A DNA stretch of 64,000 nucleotides, taken from positions 181,558-245,557 of the forward strand of contig PNMW01000011.1 of NCBI GenBank assembly GCA_013823855.1. The letters are read 5' to 3'. The stretch is from Lysobacteraceae bacterium. Its GTDB lineage: Bacteria; Pseudomonadota; Gammaproteobacteria; Nevskiales; Nevskiaceae. This document shows positions 34,296 through 44,026 of this stretch, one piece after another. The translations under genes and the position numbers were made by a program. Below the pieces are notes generated by a model. It made no database searches and was not told where the DNA came from. It saw nothing but the letters and a program-made list of their open reading frames with translations. How positions within the stretch are numbered: position 1 is the stretch's first letter; each line of letters starts with the position of its first letter.

Positions 34296-35150
34296 ATGCT
34301 GCCCATCGTCGGCTCCATCGTTGTCATCGCCAGTGTGCTGGGCGGTTTCGTGCTGTCCCACGGCCAGGTGATGGCGCTGTGGCAGCCCTACGAGCTGCTG
34401 GTGATCGGCGGCGCCGCGATGGGCGGCTTCCTGATCGCCAATCCGATGCGGGTGGTGAAGTCGGTGTTCAGCGCGGTGATCGGCGTGCTGAAGGGCCCGC
34501 ACTACGGCAAGAAGCATTACCTGGACATCCTGGCGCTGCTGTTCGAGCTGCTCAGCACCGCGCGCAAGAGCGGCATGATGTCGCTGGAATCGCATATCGA
34601 GGACCCAAAGGCCTCGGCGATCTTCTCGAAGTACCCGCTGATCCAGAAGGATCATCACCTGATCGAGTTCATCACCGACTGCCTGCGGATGATCGTGTCC
34701 GGCAACATGGGCCCGAACGAGCTCGAACCGCTGCTCGATCTCGAACTCGAGACCCATCACCACGAAGCCGAGGCGGCCTCGCATGCGCTGACCCGCGTGT
34801 CCGATTCGCTGCCCGGCTTCGGCATCGTCGCGGCGGTGCTCGGCATCGTCATCACCATGGGTTCGATCGGCGGCGACATCGCCGCGGTCGGCGCCCATGT
34901 GGCGGCGGCACTGGTCGGCACCTTCCTCGGCATCCTGCTCGCGTACGGCTTCGTCGGCCCGCTGGCGGTGGCGATGGAAGGTGCGGCCAAGGCCGATGCC
35001 AAGGCCTTCGAGGCGGTCAAGATGGGGCTGGTCGCCAGCCTGCACGGCTACAACCCGAACATCGCGGTGGAGTTCGCCCGCAAGACCCTGAACTCCGACA
35101 TGCGGCCGAGCTTCGCCCAGCTGGAAACCCATCTGAAGGGGCAGAAGTGA
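34296..35150 (+). CDS. motA: Flagellar motor stator protein MotA
   Basis: A 284-residue inner-membrane stator subunit that, with MotB, conducts ions to turn the flagellum. Four membrane segments are visible: about 4-22, 33-52, 165-190 and 200-222. The cytoplasmic loop between segments 2 and 3 is charged (FELLSTARKSGMMSLESHIE). LPGFGIVAAVLGIVITMGSI contains the conserved proline before the third segment. The PYEL and GFLIANP segments match the proton-type MotA. It is preceded by a sigma-28-type promoter and followed by motB after one base. Confidence 0.95.
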   Translation: MLPIVGSIVVIASVLGGFVLSHGQVMALWQPYELLVIGGAAMGGFLIANPMRVVKSVFSAVIGVLKGPHYGKKHYLDILALLFELLSTARKSGMMSLESHIEDPKASAIFSKYPLIQKDHHLIEFITDCLRMIVSGNMGPNELEPLLDLELETHHHEAEAASHALTRVSDSLPGFGIVAAVLGIVITMGSIGGDIAAVGAHVAAALVGTFLGILLAYGFVGPLAVAMEGAAKADAKAFEAVKMGLVASLHGYNPNIAVEFARKTLNSDMRPSFAQLETHLKGQK

Positions 35151-35151
35151 C

Positions 35152-36120
35152 ATGGCCGATGCTCCGACCCCGATCGTCATCCGGCGGGTCAAGAAGGTCG
35201 TCGGCGGCGGTCATCATGGTGGTTCGTGGAAAGTCGCCTTCGCCGATTTCGCGACCGCGATGATGGCGTTCTTCCTGCTGATGTGGCTGATCGCCGCAAC
35301 CACCAAGGAGCAGAAGGGCGCGATTTCCGAGTACTTCAACAACCCGAGCATGATGGACGGCCGCGCCACCGCGCCGAGCCCCGGCATGAACGGGCCGGGC
35401 GGCGCCAGCACCAGCCTGGTCAAGCTGGGCAGCGGCATGGAACTGAAAAAGGTCACCACCAAACCGGCCGATCCCAAGGAGATCAAGCGGCTGTCCAAGG
35501 AGCTGGAACGCAAGCGTCTGGAAACGCTGATGAAGGAGCTGCGTCAGGCGATCGAGGCCAGCCAGGCGCTGGAACCGTTCAAGGATCAGCTGCTGATCGA
35601 CATCACGCCGGCCGGCCTGCGCATCCAGATCGTCGACAAGCAGAACCGGCCGATGTTCGACATCGGCAGCAGCGCGCTCAAGCCGTATACGGTGGAGATC
35701 CTGCGCGAACTCGGTGCCTTCATCCAGACGGTACCCAACCGGATCAGCATTTCCGGCCACACCGACAACGCGCCGTATGGCGACCGCGCCGGCTACACCA
35801 ACTGGGAGCTGTCGGCCGACCGCGCCAATGCCGCGCGGCGCGCGCTGATCGGCGGCGGCCTGAACGAGGACAAGGTGGCCGTGGTGGTCGGCCTGTCGTC
35901 ATCGGTGCTGTTCGACAAGGCCAACCCGCAGGCGCCGATCAACCGCCGGATCAGCATCGTGGTGATGAACCAGGCCGAGGAAGCGAGCATCGCCGGCAAC
36001 GGCAAGGACGACGGCAGCCTCGGCGAGAGCCTGCCGGACGGCGCAGCGGTGGCGGAACCGGCAGCCGAGCCTGCGGAAGTACCGGCGGAAGCGGCCGCAG
36101 CGGCATCCGGCGGGCAGTGA
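35152..36120 (+). CDS. motB: Flagellar motor stator protein MotB
   Basis: A 322-residue MotB. The N-terminal membrane helix WKVAFADFATAMMAFFLLMW contains the ion-binding aspartate (FADF). A plug and linker follow, with an Ala/Lys-rich stretch KRLSKELERKRLETLMKEL. The C-terminal OmpA-type peptidoglycan-binding domain shows ISGHTDNAPYGDRAGYTNWE and NRRISIVVM. The last 45 residues are Glu/Ala-rich. It is coupled to motA by a single base. motA and motB lie here without other flagellar genes, as is common in gammaproteobacteria. Confidence 0.95.
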   Translation: MADAPTPIVIRRVKKVVGGGHHGGSWKVAFADFATAMMAFFLLMWLIAATTKEQKGAISEYFNNPSMMDGRATAPSPGMNGPGGASTSLVKLGSGMELKKVTTKPADPKEIKRLSKELERKRLETLMKELRQAIEASQALEPFKDQLLIDITPAGLRIQIVDKQNRPMFDIGSSALKPYTVEILRELGAFIQTVPNRISISGHTDNAPYGDRAGYTNWELSADRANAARRALIGGGLNEDKVAVVVGLSSSVLFDKANPQAPINRRISIVVMNQAEEASIAGNGKDDGSLGESLPDGAAVAEPAAEPAEVPAEAAAAASGGQ

Positions 36121-36266
36121 AAGAGAACACTTGTAGCGTCACGCCGGGCTTTGCCTGATCATCTGCCGGACGCACGGCGGGGTCGGCCCCTGCCGCCGCG
36201 AATACCGGACGCTGCGCCTGATTGCCACGGGGCCTGCGCCGCAACCCTTGCTGCGAGGAATTCGAG

Positions 36267-37775
36267 ATGAGCGAGACCTACGACGTGCTGATCATCGGTG
36301 CCGGCTTGTCCGGCATCGGCATGGCCTGCCACCTGACCCGCGACTGCCCCGGCAAGACGTTCGCGGTACTGGAGCGGCGGCAGTCGATCGGCGGTACCTG
36401 GGACCTGTTCCGCTACCCCGGCATCCGCTCGGATTCCGACATGTTCAGCTTCGGCTACGCGTTCCGGCCTTGGAACGACACCAAGGTGCTGGCCGATGGC
36501 CCGGCGATCCGCCAGTACGTGATCGACACCGCCAAGGAATACGGCGTCGACAGGAAGATCCGCTACGGCCTGAAGATCGTCAGCGCCGATTTCTCCTCCG
36601 CCGACGCGCTGTGGACGGTCAAGGCGATCGACGAGGCCAGCGGCGACAGCCGCGAGTTCCGCTGCCGCGTGCTGATCAGCTGCACCGGCTACTACAACTA
36701 CGACAAGGGCTTCCTGCCGGACTTCCCGGGCGCCGACAGCTTCAAGGGCGTGCGCATCCACCCGCAGCACTGGCCGGAAAACCTCGACTACCGCGGCAAG
36801 AAGGTCGTGGTGATCGGCAGCGGCGCCACCGCCGTCACCCTGGTGCCGGCGATGGCCGGCGACGCCGCCCACGTGACCATGCTGCAGCGCTCGCCGAGCT
36901 ACATCTTCTCGGTGCCCGGCGAGGACAAGATCTCCAGGCTGCTGAACCGCTTCCTGCCCAGCAAGTGGGTGCACCAGCTGGCCCGCACCCGCAACATCAA
37001 GCTGCAGCGGGTGATGTACAAGGCGGCCAAGCGCTACCCGAACCGGATCCGCAAGCTGCTGCTCGGCGCGGTGAAGCAGCAGCTCGGCGATGCGGTGGAC
37101 ATGAAGCACTTCACGCCGAGCTACAAGCCCTGGGACGAGCGCCTGTGCGCGGTGCCGAACGGCGATCTGTTCAAGACGCTGAAGTCCGGCAAGGCCAGCG
37201 TGGTCACCGACCAGATCGAGCGCTTCAACGCGCAGGGCATCCTGCTCAAGTCCGGCCAGCAGCTCGACGCCGACATCATCATCACGGCGACCGGGCTGAA
37301 CATCCAGATCTTCGGCGGCATCGCGGTGACCGTCGATGGCGAGGCCCGCGACTCCGGCCAGCTGATGACCTACAAGGGCTCGCTGCTGCAGGACGTGCCG
37401 AATCTCGGCTGGATCATGGGCTACACCAACGCCTCGTGGACGCTGAAGGCGGATCTGATCGCGCGTTACATCTGCCGCGTGATCAACCACATGGACAAGC
37501 GTGGCCAGACCATCTTCCAGGCCAGTGCCCCGGACGGCGAGATGCAGGACGACACGATCCTGGGTTCGCTCGGCTCCGGCTACATCCGCCGTGCCCAGAG
37601 CACCCTGCCGCGCCAGGGCCGTCAGCTGCCGTGGCGGGTGCTGCACGCCTACGAGCTCGACAAGCCGATGCTGCTGGAAGCGCCGATCGAGGACGCCTAC
37701 CTGCAATTCTCGACTGCGTCGTCCGCCGACACGTCGAAGTCGAAGCGGTCGCGCAAGCTGCCGGCCGCGGCCTGA
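36267..37775 (+). CDS. almA: Flavin-binding monooxygenase, AlmA/Baeyer-Villiger type
   Basis: A 502-residue class B flavin monooxygenase. It has an FAD motif (IIGAGLSGIGMACHL), a second dinucleotide motif (VVVIGSGATAVTL), and the Baeyer-Villiger fingerprint FKGVRIHPQHWP at about residues 166-177. The segment FRYPGIRSDSDMFSFGYAFR is typical of AlmA, the long-chain n-alkane monooxygenase family, and of related ketone monooxygenases. The enzyme would insert oxygen using NADPH and O2. GAGGAA precedes the ATG at 36267. It stands alone, convergent with mlaA. Alkane specificity is inferred from similarity and is not certain. Confidence 0.85.
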   Translation: MSETYDVLIIGAGLSGIGMACHLTRDCPGKTFAVLERRQSIGGTWDLFRYPGIRSDSDMFSFGYAFRPWNDTKVLADGPAIRQYVIDTAKEYGVDRKIRYGLKIVSADFSSADALWTVKAIDEASGDSREFRCRVLISCTGYYNYDKGFLPDFPGADSFKGVRIHPQHWPENLDYRGKKVVVIGSGATAVTLVPAMAGDAAHVTMLQRSPSYIFSVPGEDKISRLLNRFLPSKWVHQLARTRNIKLQRVMYKAAKRYPNRIRKLLLGAVKQQLGDAVDMKHFTPSYKPWDERLCAVPNGDLFKTLKSGKASVVTDQIERFNAQGILLKSGQQLDADIIITATGLNIQIFGGIAVTVDGEARDSGQLMTYKGSLLQDVPNLGWIMGYTNASWTLKADLIARYICRVINHMDKRGQTIFQASAPDGEMQDDTILGSLGSGYIRRAQSTLPRQGRQLPWRVLHAYELDKPMLLEAPIEDAYLQFSTASSADTSKSKRSRKLPAAA

Positions 37776-37783
37776 CGGACCTC

Positions 37784-37816
37784 GCCGCTGCCGATGACCC
37801 GGTCATCGGCAGCGGC
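37784..37816. terminator. Inverted repeat between almA and mlaA
   Basis: GCCGCTGCCGATGACC (37784-37799) and its exact complement (37801-37816) flank a single base. The pair of 16-base arms lies just after the almA stop and before the end of the convergent mlaA gene. There is no T-run. A bidirectional terminator or transcript-end hairpin is likely. Confidence 0.5.
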
Positions 37817-37858
37817 GGCCTCCAGTCGGACGGAAGGCCCGGCGGGCGGAGCGGTCGT

Positions 37859-38632
37859 CTACTTGGACGCGGTGGTCAGCGGTTCCGGTTCGGCCGTCGA
37901 CGAGCTTTCGCTGTCTTCGTCATCCGGCAGGTCGAAGTCCTCGAGCGGTGGGTTGCCGTCGTGGATCAGGCTCCAGCGCTGCTGCAGGTAGGCGGTGCGG
38001 ACGAACAGGTAGCGGTCGAACTGTTGCTGCAGGATGCCGTCGGCGGCCAGGAAGTTGGCGCGGGTGTTGACCAGATTCACGACGTTGGCGCTGATCGCAT
38101 AGACGTCGTAACGGCCTGGCAGATAGAACGAAGGGTTGACGAAGCTGTCTCCGACGAAGCCGACCAGATCGCGGTTGGTGCTCGGCCCGAGCAGCGGCAG
38201 CATCAGGTACCAGCCTTCGCCGACGCCCCAGTAGCCGAGCGTCTGGCCGAGGCCCTCCTCGTGCTTGTCGAGTCCGACTTCGCTGGCCACGTCGATGAAG
38301 CCGCCGAGCCCGGCCGTGGTGTTCAGCAGCAGGCGGCCGAAGTTCTTGCTGGCCTGCACGAACTTCGCCTGCAGCAGCGCATTGAGGATGTTGCGCGGTT
38401 CCTGCAGGTTGTCGAAGAAGTTGGTGATGCCTTCGCGGGCCGGCGCCGGCGTGACGTCGGCGTAGACCTTGGCGACCGGCCGCAGCGCGTACCTGTCGGC
38501 GGTTTCATTGAACTTGAACACCGCACGGTTGACCGGCTCCAGCGGGTCGGCGGGATCGTCGGCCGGACGATGGGCGCAGCCGCTCAGCGCGGCCAGTGCA
38601 ACGAAAGCCAGCAAGGTCCCCGCAAGCCGCAT
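37859..38632 (-). CDS. mlaA: Outer-membrane lipoprotein MlaA (VacJ)
   Basis: A 257-residue lipoprotein that takes phospholipids from the outer leaflet of the outer membrane and hands them to periplasmic MlaC. The signal peptide ends at lipobox LSGC (Cys19). The core shows DPLEPVNRAVFKFNETADRY, FFDNLQEPRNILNALLQAKF and GYWGVGEGWYLMLPLLGPS. The tail is acidic and Ser-rich. It is last in the minus-strand mla set mlaF-E-D-C-B-A, 34 bases after mlaB. In many genomes mlaA lies apart from the others, so its inclusion here is informative. Confidence 0.93.
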   Translation of the reverse strand: MRLAGTLLAFVALAALSGCAHRPADDPADPLEPVNRAVFKFNETADRYALRPVAKVYADVTPAPAREGITNFFDNLQEPRNILNALLQAKFVQASKNFGRLLLNTTAGLGGFIDVASEVGLDKHEEGLGQTLGYWGVGEGWYLMLPLLGPSTNRDLVGFVGDSFVNPSFYLPGRYDVYAISANVVNLVNTRANFLAADGILQQQFDRYLFVRTAYLQQRWSLIHDGNPPLEDFDLPDDEDSESSSTAEPEPLTTASK

Positions 38633-38666
38633 GTGACGCTCCCCGTTGCGATGCTGTGGTCGTGTA

Positions 38667-38927
38667 TCAGGCTGCGAAGTTCAGGACGCTGTCGAGACCG
38701 AAGAAGTTTGCCAGTTGCAGCAGCTGCGCGGGCGGCGCCAGCAGGCGCAGGTCCTGTCCCTGCTGGCGGGCGCGGCGGGTCAATTCCAGCAGCAGCGCCA
38801 GCCCGGCGGAGTCCGCCCGGGTGATCCGGCTCAGATCGAGCGTCGGACTGGCGGCCAGGGTATCGGCCTGGGCCAGCCAGTGCGGCACGCGGGCGAAGCT
38901 CAGTTCGCCTTCCAGGACGGCGCTCAT
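38667..38927 (-). CDS. mlaB: STAS-domain protein MlaB
   Basis: An 86-residue STAS domain, the small cytoplasmic subunit that binds the MlaF ATPase and stabilises the MlaFEDB complex. The motif SRITRADSAGLALLLELTRR corresponds to the loop and helix containing the conserved Asp-Ser (normally D-S/T-A/S-G). The C-terminus is amphipathic. The ATG lies seven bases after the mlaC stop. Length is typical. Confidence 0.9.
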   Translation of the reverse strand: MSAVLEGELSFARVPHWLAQADTLAASPTLDLSRITRADSAGLALLLELTRRARQQGQDLRLLAPPAQLLQLANFFGLDSVLNFAA

Positions 38928-38934
38928 CGATGGG

Positions 38935-39549
38935 TCACTTGGCGCCTGGAGCGGCTTGCGCGAACTCGCCGCTTTCCATCCGCTTGATCACGTCGTCAAG
39001 GCTGGTCCGCTTGATCTCGGCACTCAGCTGAGTACGGAAGTTGGTGATCAGCGAGACATTCTCGACGGCGATGTCGAACACCTTCCAGTCGTCGTTGACC
39101 TTGCGGACGCGGAAGCCGATCGCGTACTTCTGGCCGGCGCCGGAACTCATGCTGGTGTTGACCAGGGCCTTGTCGCCATCGACGCGCACCGGCAGCCACT
39201 CGATCTGGATCGAGTTGTAGTTGTCGAGCATGGCGTTGCCGTAGGCGCGCACCAGCATGTTCTTGAACGACTCGGCGAAGCGGCTGCGCTGGTCGGCGCT
39301 GGCGGTCTTGTAATGCGTCGCCAGCACCAGCTGGGCGATGTAGGGAACGTCGAAGCGCGGCACCACGACCTCGTCGACCGCCTTGTAGAAGGTCGGCAGG
39401 TCGGCGCGGTAGGTCTTGTAGTTGTCCTTGATCAGGTTCTGGATCTGTTCGGTCGTGCCGCGCAGCGCCTGATCCGGCGTCGTGGCCGCCGCGTGGGCGC
39501 CCGCGGTAATGCCGAAGCTCAGCACCAGCGCCATCAGTTTCTTGAACAT
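38935..39549 (-). CDS. mlaC: Periplasmic phospholipid-binding protein MlaC
   Basis: A 204-residue MlaC family protein that ferries phospholipid between the MlaA complex and the inner-membrane MlaFEDB transporter. A signal peptide ends near AGAHAA (about residue 22). FYKAVDEVVVPRFDVPYIA, FAESFKNMLVRAYGNAML and VFDIAVENVSLITNFRTQL match the family's lipid-binding fold. Start at 39549 has a purine-rich upstream region. It follows mlaD by 29 bases and precedes mlaB by seven. Confidence 0.92.
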   Translation of the reverse strand: MFKKLMALVLSFGITAGAHAAATTPDQALRGTTEQIQNLIKDNYKTYRADLPTFYKAVDEVVVPRFDVPYIAQLVLATHYKTASADQRSRFAESFKNMLVRAYGNAMLDNYNSIQIEWLPVRVDGDKALVNTSMSSGAGQKYAIGFRVRKVNDDWKVFDIAVENVSLITNFRTQLSAEIKRTSLDDVIKRMESGEFAQAAPGAK

Positions 39550-39578
39550 GAATCGGTCTCCTCCGTTCGTTGTGTCGA

Positions 39579-40100
39579 TCAGGGCGCCGGCGCGGGAGGT
39601 GCGGCGGCTGCCGGAGCGGCCGGCTGCGCGGCCTTCGGGTCCTTCTGGGTGAACGAGGTCAGGAACTGCCCGATCAGGTTTTCCAGCACCAGTGCCGACT
39701 GCGTGAAGGTCACTTCGCTGCCGTCCTTGAGCGGTTCCGGATCGCCGCCGGCTTCGACGCCGACATACTGCTCGCCGAGCAGGCCGGCGGTCAGGATCTT
39801 CACGCTGGAATCCGCCGGGATGTTGTTGCGGGCGCCGTCGATCTCCATGGTCACCACGGCCTGGAAGGTTTCCGGATCGATGCCGATGTCGCGGACCCGG
39901 CCGATGCGCACGCCGGACATCTTCACCGAGGCGCCGCGCGCCAGGCTGCCGGTGTTCTCGAATTTCGCGGTGATCCTGTAGCTGGAGCCGCTGTCGCCGA
40001 CCGAATCGAGGCTGGCGACGCGGAAGGTCAGCACGAACACCGCGGCGATGCCGAGGCTGACGAACAGTCCGACCAGGAGTTCAAGGCTTCGTGATTGCAT
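39579..40100 (-). CDS. mlaD: Mla transporter periplasmic subunit MlaD
   Basis: A 173-residue protein with one N-terminal membrane helix (LELLVGLFVSLGIAAVFVLTF) and a single MCE domain, about residues 38-115, with KFENTGSLARGASVKMSGVR and LTAGLLGEQYVGVEAGGDPE. Six copies form a ring under MlaE through which lipids move. The C-terminal 25 residues are Ala/Pro-rich, an extension beyond E. coli MlaD. It lies between mlaE and mlaC. Confidence 0.93.
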   Translation of the reverse strand: MQSRSLELLVGLFVSLGIAAVFVLTFRVASLDSVGDSGSSYRITAKFENTGSLARGASVKMSGVRIGRVRDIGIDPETFQAVVTMEIDGARNNIPADSSVKILTAGLLGEQYVGVEAGGDPEPLKDGSEVTFTQSALVLENLIGQFLTSFTQKDPKAAQPAAPAAAAPPAPAP

Positions 40101-40128
40101 GACTAAGGTCCAGTCTGATCGGGGCGGC

Positions 40129-40893
40129 TTAATGGAACATGAAGGCGGTCAGCACGAAGTCGAGCGCGAGCACCGCGAGCGACGACACCACGACCGTCGA
40201 GGTCGTGGCCCGTGACACACCTTCGGACGTGGGGGCGGCGTGATAGCCCTGGTAGACGGCGATCCAGCTGATCGCGAGGCCGAACACGGCGGCTTTGATC
40301 AGCATGTCGCGGATGTCGGCGCCGTGCATCGCCTGATTGATCTGCGACCAGTACGAGCCGTCGTCGACGCCAAGCAGTTCGACGCCGATCGCGTGGCCAC
40401 CGGCGACCCCGATTGCCATCAGCGAAAAGATCGACACCAGCAGCGGCATCGCGATCAGCCCGGCGATGAAGCGCGGCGCGATCACCCGCTTGATCGGGTC
40501 GACCGCCATCATTTCCATGCCCGACAGCTGGTCGGTCGCCTTCATCAGGCCGATTTCCGCTGCCAGCGCCGAACCGGCGCGGCCGGCGAACAGCAGCGCG
40601 GTGACCACCGGGCCCAGTTCGCGGACGATCGACAGCGCCACCAGCACGCCGAGGCTCGACGCGGCGCCGAAGTTGACCAGCGTCCGGTAGCCCTGCAGCG
40701 CCAGCACCATGCCGATGAAGCTGCCGGAGATGACGATGATGATCAGGCTGAGCACACCGACCGAGTAGACCTGCTGGAAGATCAGTCGCGGCCGCAGCAG
40801 CGCCGCCGGAGTGCCGGCGAGGATCGTCAACAGGAACAGCGTGGCGCGGCCGAGGCCGCGCAGGCCTTCGGTCAGCGGCGTGAAGAAATTCAT
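40129..40893 (-). CDS. mlaE: Mla transporter permease MlaE
   Basis: A 254-residue permease with five to six membrane helices. [20 protein letters not shown] at the start leads to the conserved [40 protein letters not shown] and [20 protein letters not shown]. It forms the membrane core of the ABC transporter that moves phospholipids between MlaD and the inner membrane. The start at 40893 overlaps the mlaF stop by four bases. Confidence 0.93.
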   Translation of the reverse strand: MNFFTPLTEGLRGLGRATLFLLTILAGTPAALLRPRLIFQQVYSVGVLSLIIIVISGSFIGMVLALQGYRTLVNFGAASSLGVLVALSIVRELGPVVTALLFAGRAGSALAAEIGLMKATDQLSGMEMMAVDPIKRVIAPRFIAGLIAMPLLVSIFSLMAIGVAGGHAIGVELLGVDDGSYWSQINQAMHGADIRDMLIKAAVFGLAISWIAVYQGYHAAPTSEGVSRATTSTVVVSSLAVLALDFVLTAFMFH

Positions 40894-41705
40894 TCGCGGC
40901 CCGCCATCAGGTCGTCGGCATAGCGGCGTGCTGCCTTGTAATGGAACGACACCGGCCCGTCGGCCTCGCCGTTGAGGAACTGCCGCACCAGCGCCGACTT
41001 CGACTGCTGTACCTCGGCCGGCGAGCCGTGGTCGAGCACCTTGCCGCCGGACAGCACGTAGACGTAATCGGCGATCTTCATGACGTCCTCGACGTCGTGG
41101 GTGACGATCACCGAGGTCAGGTTCAGCGAGCGGTTCAGACCCTGGATCAGGCGGATCAGCACGCCCATCGAAATCGGATCCTGACCGGTGAACGGCTCGT
41201 CGTACATGATCATGTCCGGCTCCAGCGCGATCGCCCGGGCCATCGCCACGCGCCGCGCCATGCCGCCGGAAATCTCGCTCGGATACAGCTTCGCAGCACC
41301 CCGGAGGCCGACCGCCTCGAGCTTCATCAGCACCAGGTCGCGGATCATCGACTCGGGAAAGCGGGTGTGCTCGCGCAGCGGGAAAGCGACGTTCTCGAAG
41401 ACGCTGAGATCGGTCAGCAGCGCGCCGGTCTGGAACAGCAGGCCCATGCGCTTGCGCAGCGCGAACAGCTGGCTGCGGGTCTGCTGGTGAACGTCGATGC
41501 CGTCGAAGGCGATGCTGCCGGCGTTCGGCCGCCACTGTCCGCCGATCAGGCGCAGCAGAGTGGTCTTGCCGGTGCCGCTGGGGCCGAGAATCGCCGTGAT
41601 CTTGCCGCGCACGATGTCGAGATCGATGCCGTCATAGATCACCTTCGGCCCGAAGCCGAACTTCAGCGAGCGGACACGGACCAGGCTGTCGGCGGCGGTC
41701 GTCAT
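40890..41705 (-). CDS. mlaF: Mla transporter ATP-binding protein MlaF
   Basis: A 271-residue ABC ATPase. Walker A is [18 protein letters not shown], the signature is [20 protein letters not shown] and Walker B is [18 protein letters not shown]. The Q loop is LLFQTGALL, and the H-loop is VIVTHDVED. It powers MlaE. The ATG at 41705 gives a length close to the family's; the frame continues to a TTG at 41738. No strong ribosome-binding site is visible for either. A TATAGT box upstream might be part of a promoter but no -35 was convincing. Confidence 0.92.
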   Translation of the reverse strand: MTTAADSLVRVRSLKFGFGPKVIYDGIDLDIVRGKITAILGPSGTGKTTLLRLIGGQWRPNAGSIAFDGIDVHQQTRSQLFALRKRMGLLFQTGALLTDLSVFENVAFPLREHTRFPESMIRDLVLMKLEAVGLRGAAKLYPSEISGGMARRVAMARAIALEPDMIMYDEPFTGQDPISMGVLIRLIQGLNRSLNLTSVIVTHDVEDVMKIADYVYVLSGGKVLDHGSPAEVQQSKSALVRQFLNGEADGPVSFHYKAARRYADDLMAGRE

Positions 41706-41807
41706 CGTCGGCGGGAGTGGGAGAAGGGAGGTCGACAAGGGTCAAAACTATACGCGATGGATCGACGATTGGAGTTCTTGATCGCCGGATCGTTCCGTCG
41801 CGTTCGG

Positions 41808-42482
41808 CTACGGCCCGGTTGCCGACAGGCTGGCGAGCAGTTCGGCGACCAGTTGCTGCTGCACGGCCGGCAACGACACCGGCTCGGCGACCAGATCCCG
41901 GATCTGGGTCATCCGCATGTCGACCAGGCCGCAGGGATTGATCCGCGAGAACGGTTCCAGGTCCATCGCCACGTTCAGCGCCAGGCCGTGATAGCTGCAG
42001 CCGCGGCTGACGCGCAGCCCGAGCGAGCCGATCTTGCACTGCATCTGCCCGCCGTCGAAGTGCCCGGCGACATAGACCCCCGGGGCATCGGGCCGGGCCT
42101 GGGCGGTGATGCCGTGGCCGGCGAGCACCCGGATCATCACCGTTTCCAGCATCGTCACCAGGGTGCGGATGCCGTGGCCGCGGCGCGCGAGGTCGATCAG
42201 CACATAGACCACGGCCTGACCCGGGCCGTGATAGGTGATCTGCCCGCCACGGTTGCTCTGGACCACCGGGATGTCGCCGGGCGCGAGCAGGTGTTCCGCC
42301 TTTCCGGCCTGCCCCTGGGTGAATACCGGGGGGTGCTCCACACACCAGATCTCGTCGGCGGTTTCTGCGGTGCGGGCAGTGGTGAACGCCCGCATCTGCT
42401 CGTAGACGAGGCGGTAGTCGCAGAGGCCGAGGTCGCGGACCAGGACCGGAAACGGGGCCGCCGGCGACGTCGGGGCGCTCAC
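41808..42482 (-). CDS. lipB: Octanoyltransferase LipB
   Basis: A 224-residue lipoate-biosynthesis enzyme that moves an octanoyl group from acyl carrier protein to lipoyl domains. Motifs are [20 protein letters not shown] around residues 75-94, the lysine in [13 protein letters not shown], and [16 protein letters not shown] with the active cysteine. It is typical in length. The start overlaps the DUF493 gene stop by four bases, as commonly seen for ybeD-lipB. It precedes the mla genes but is separated from mlaF by a 102-base gap. Confidence 0.94.
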   Translation of the reverse strand: MSAPTSPAAPFPVLVRDLGLCDYRLVYEQMRAFTTARTAETADEIWCVEHPPVFTQGQAGKAEHLLAPGDIPVVQSNRGGQITYHGPGQAVVYVLIDLARRGHGIRTLVTMLETVMIRVLAGHGITAQARPDAPGVYVAGHFDGGQMQCKIGSLGLRVSRGCSYHGLALNVAMDLEPFSRINPCGLVDMRMTQIRDLVAEPVSLPAVQQQLVAELLASLSATGP

Positions 42483-42757
42483 AGCGCCAGGATCACACCC
42501 GCATCGGCGGTCACCGCCTTGATCACCCGATCGAGCTGTTCGGCGTCCTCGGCGATGAAATTCAGCGTCAGCGCCAGGTATTTTCCGGTCGATGACAGGC
42601 GGCGCGCGGTGGTGATCGTCGCGCCGACCGCGAGCTGGGCATGGGCGGCCCTGGCGATGCGCTCGGCGGTCTCCTCGTCCGGGCGGATGAAGATCTTCAG
42701 CGGGAACTCGCAGGGGTAGGTCAGGCCTGCCGGTGCCTTCGGTTCCGCGTCGCTCAT
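42479..42757 (-). CDS. ybeD: DUF493 (YbeD) family protein
   Basis: A 92-residue small protein of the YbeD/DUF493 family with an ACT-like ferredoxin fold. Family landmarks are [40 protein letters not shown] and [18 protein letters not shown]. It lies between dacA and lipB, as in Escherichia coli (dacA-ybeD-lipB). Its function is not settled; a link to lipoate metabolism or cell-envelope regulation is only inferred from this conserved order. The stop overlaps the lipB start by four bases. Confidence 0.9.
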   Translation of the reverse strand: MSDAEPKAPAGLTYPCEFPLKIFIRPDEETAERIARAAHAQLAVGATITTARRLSSTGKYLALTLNFIAEDAEQLDRVIKAVTADAGVILAL

Positions 42758-42773
42758 CGCCGGGTCCGGGTCT

Positions 42774-43943
42774 TCAGAAGCCGAGCCAGAGCTTGATCTG
42801 GTCGATCAGCCGGCGCCAGAAGCCGCCCGGCTTGACGTCGGTCAGCGCCACCAGTTCGACGGTCCGCAGCGGCTTGCCGTCGGCGGTGATCGTCGCCTTG
42901 CCGAGTACGGTGCCGGCGGTGATCGGGGCGACGGCGCGGGCATCGAGTTCCGGCACCACCTGCAGGGTTTCCTTGGCGCCGCGCTGCAGGGTCAGGCGCA
43001 GTGGTTCCAGGGTGCCGACCTGCACGCTGTCGGTTTCGCCCTTGTAGACCTTGACGCTGCCGGCCGCCGCAGCCGGACCGAACAGGCTGGCGGTTTCCCA
43101 GAAGCGGAAGCCGTAGTTCAGCAGTTCCAGGCTGGCCTGCTCGCGGTAGGCCCAGGTCGGCGCGCCCATGACCGCCGAGATCAGGCGGCGGCCGTCACGC
43201 CGGGCCGACGACAGCAGGCAGTAGCCGGCCGCACTCGTGTGGCCGGTCTTGATGCCGTCGACCGTCGGATCCTTGATCAGCAGGCCGTTGCGATTTTCCT
43301 GCGGCCGGTCGATGCCGTACTTGAACGACCGCTCCGAATAGATCTTGTAGCCGTCCGGGAAATCGCGGATCAGCGCCCGGCCGAGGATCGCCAGATCGCG
43401 GGCCGTCGTGTAGTGCTCCGGGTGCGGCAAGCCGCTGGCGTCGACGAAGTGGCTGTTGGCCATGCCGAGACGCTTGGCGTACTCGTTCATCAGGTCGGCG
43501 AAGGCATCCTCGCTGCCGGCCAGGTGCTCGGCCAGCGCGATCGACGCGTCATTGCCGGAGACGATGATGATGCCCCTGAGCAGATCCTCGATCTTCACCC
43601 GGCTGCCGAGGGTCAGGAACATCCGCGATTCGCTGGAATCCTTGCCCTGGCGCCAGGCCTTCTCGCTGACCAGCGCGGTGTCGTCGAGCTTCAGACGGCC
43701 TCGCCTGATCTCGTCGAAGGCGATGTAGGTGGTCAGCACCTTGGTGATCGACGCCGGCTCGGCGCGGGCATCCGGGTTGTTGCCGACCAGCAGCTCGCCG
43801 CTGTCGAAGTCGATCAGCGCGTAGCTCTTGGCATCGACGCTCGGCGCTTCGGGGATGGTGATCGCCCGCGCCGGGGCGGCGGCGGCGATGACGGTGGCCG
43901 CGGCGAGCAGCAGCGAACGGGCAATCAGGAGCGGGCGGTTCAT
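42774..43943 (-). CDS. dacA: D-alanyl-D-alanine carboxypeptidase (PBP5/6 type)
   Basis: A 389-residue penicillin-binding protein that trims terminal D-Ala from peptidoglycan stems. A signal peptide ends near APARA (about residue 27). The active triad motifs are SxxK in ASITKVLTTY, SGN in IIIVSGNDAS and KTG in DGIKTGHTSAAGYCLL. A C-terminal beta domain and an amphipathic tail helix (FWRRLIDQIKLWLGF) attach it to the inner membrane. It follows rlpA by 83 bases and precedes ybeD. Confidence 0.94.
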   Translation of the reverse strand: MNRPLLIARSLLLAAATVIAAAAPARAITIPEAPSVDAKSYALIDFDSGELLVGNNPDARAEPASITKVLTTYIAFDEIRRGRLKLDDTALVSEKAWRQGKDSSESRMFLTLGSRVKIEDLLRGIIIVSGNDASIALAEHLAGSEDAFADLMNEYAKRLGMANSHFVDASGLPHPEHYTTARDLAILGRALIRDFPDGYKIYSERSFKYGIDRPQENRNGLLIKDPTVDGIKTGHTSAAGYCLLSSARRDGRRLISAVMGAPTWAYREQASLELLNYGFRFWETASLFGPAAAAGSVKVYKGETDSVQVGTLEPLRLTLQRGAKETLQVVPELDARAVAPITAGTVLGKATITADGKPLRTVELVALTDVKPGGFWRRLIDQIKLWLGF

Positions 43944-44026
43944 CCGGGGATCGTTTTCAAGGAGTGCGGAAACAGCCGAAATGGTAGCGCAGCGGGTCGA
44001 TTGATGCAGCGCAACAAGCGGCGGCG

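Noticed and set aside
41739..41760. TATAGT box before mlaF as a promoter.
   Set aside because: The -10-like hexamer is good, but no acceptable -35 lies at the right distance, so it is not listed as a promoter.
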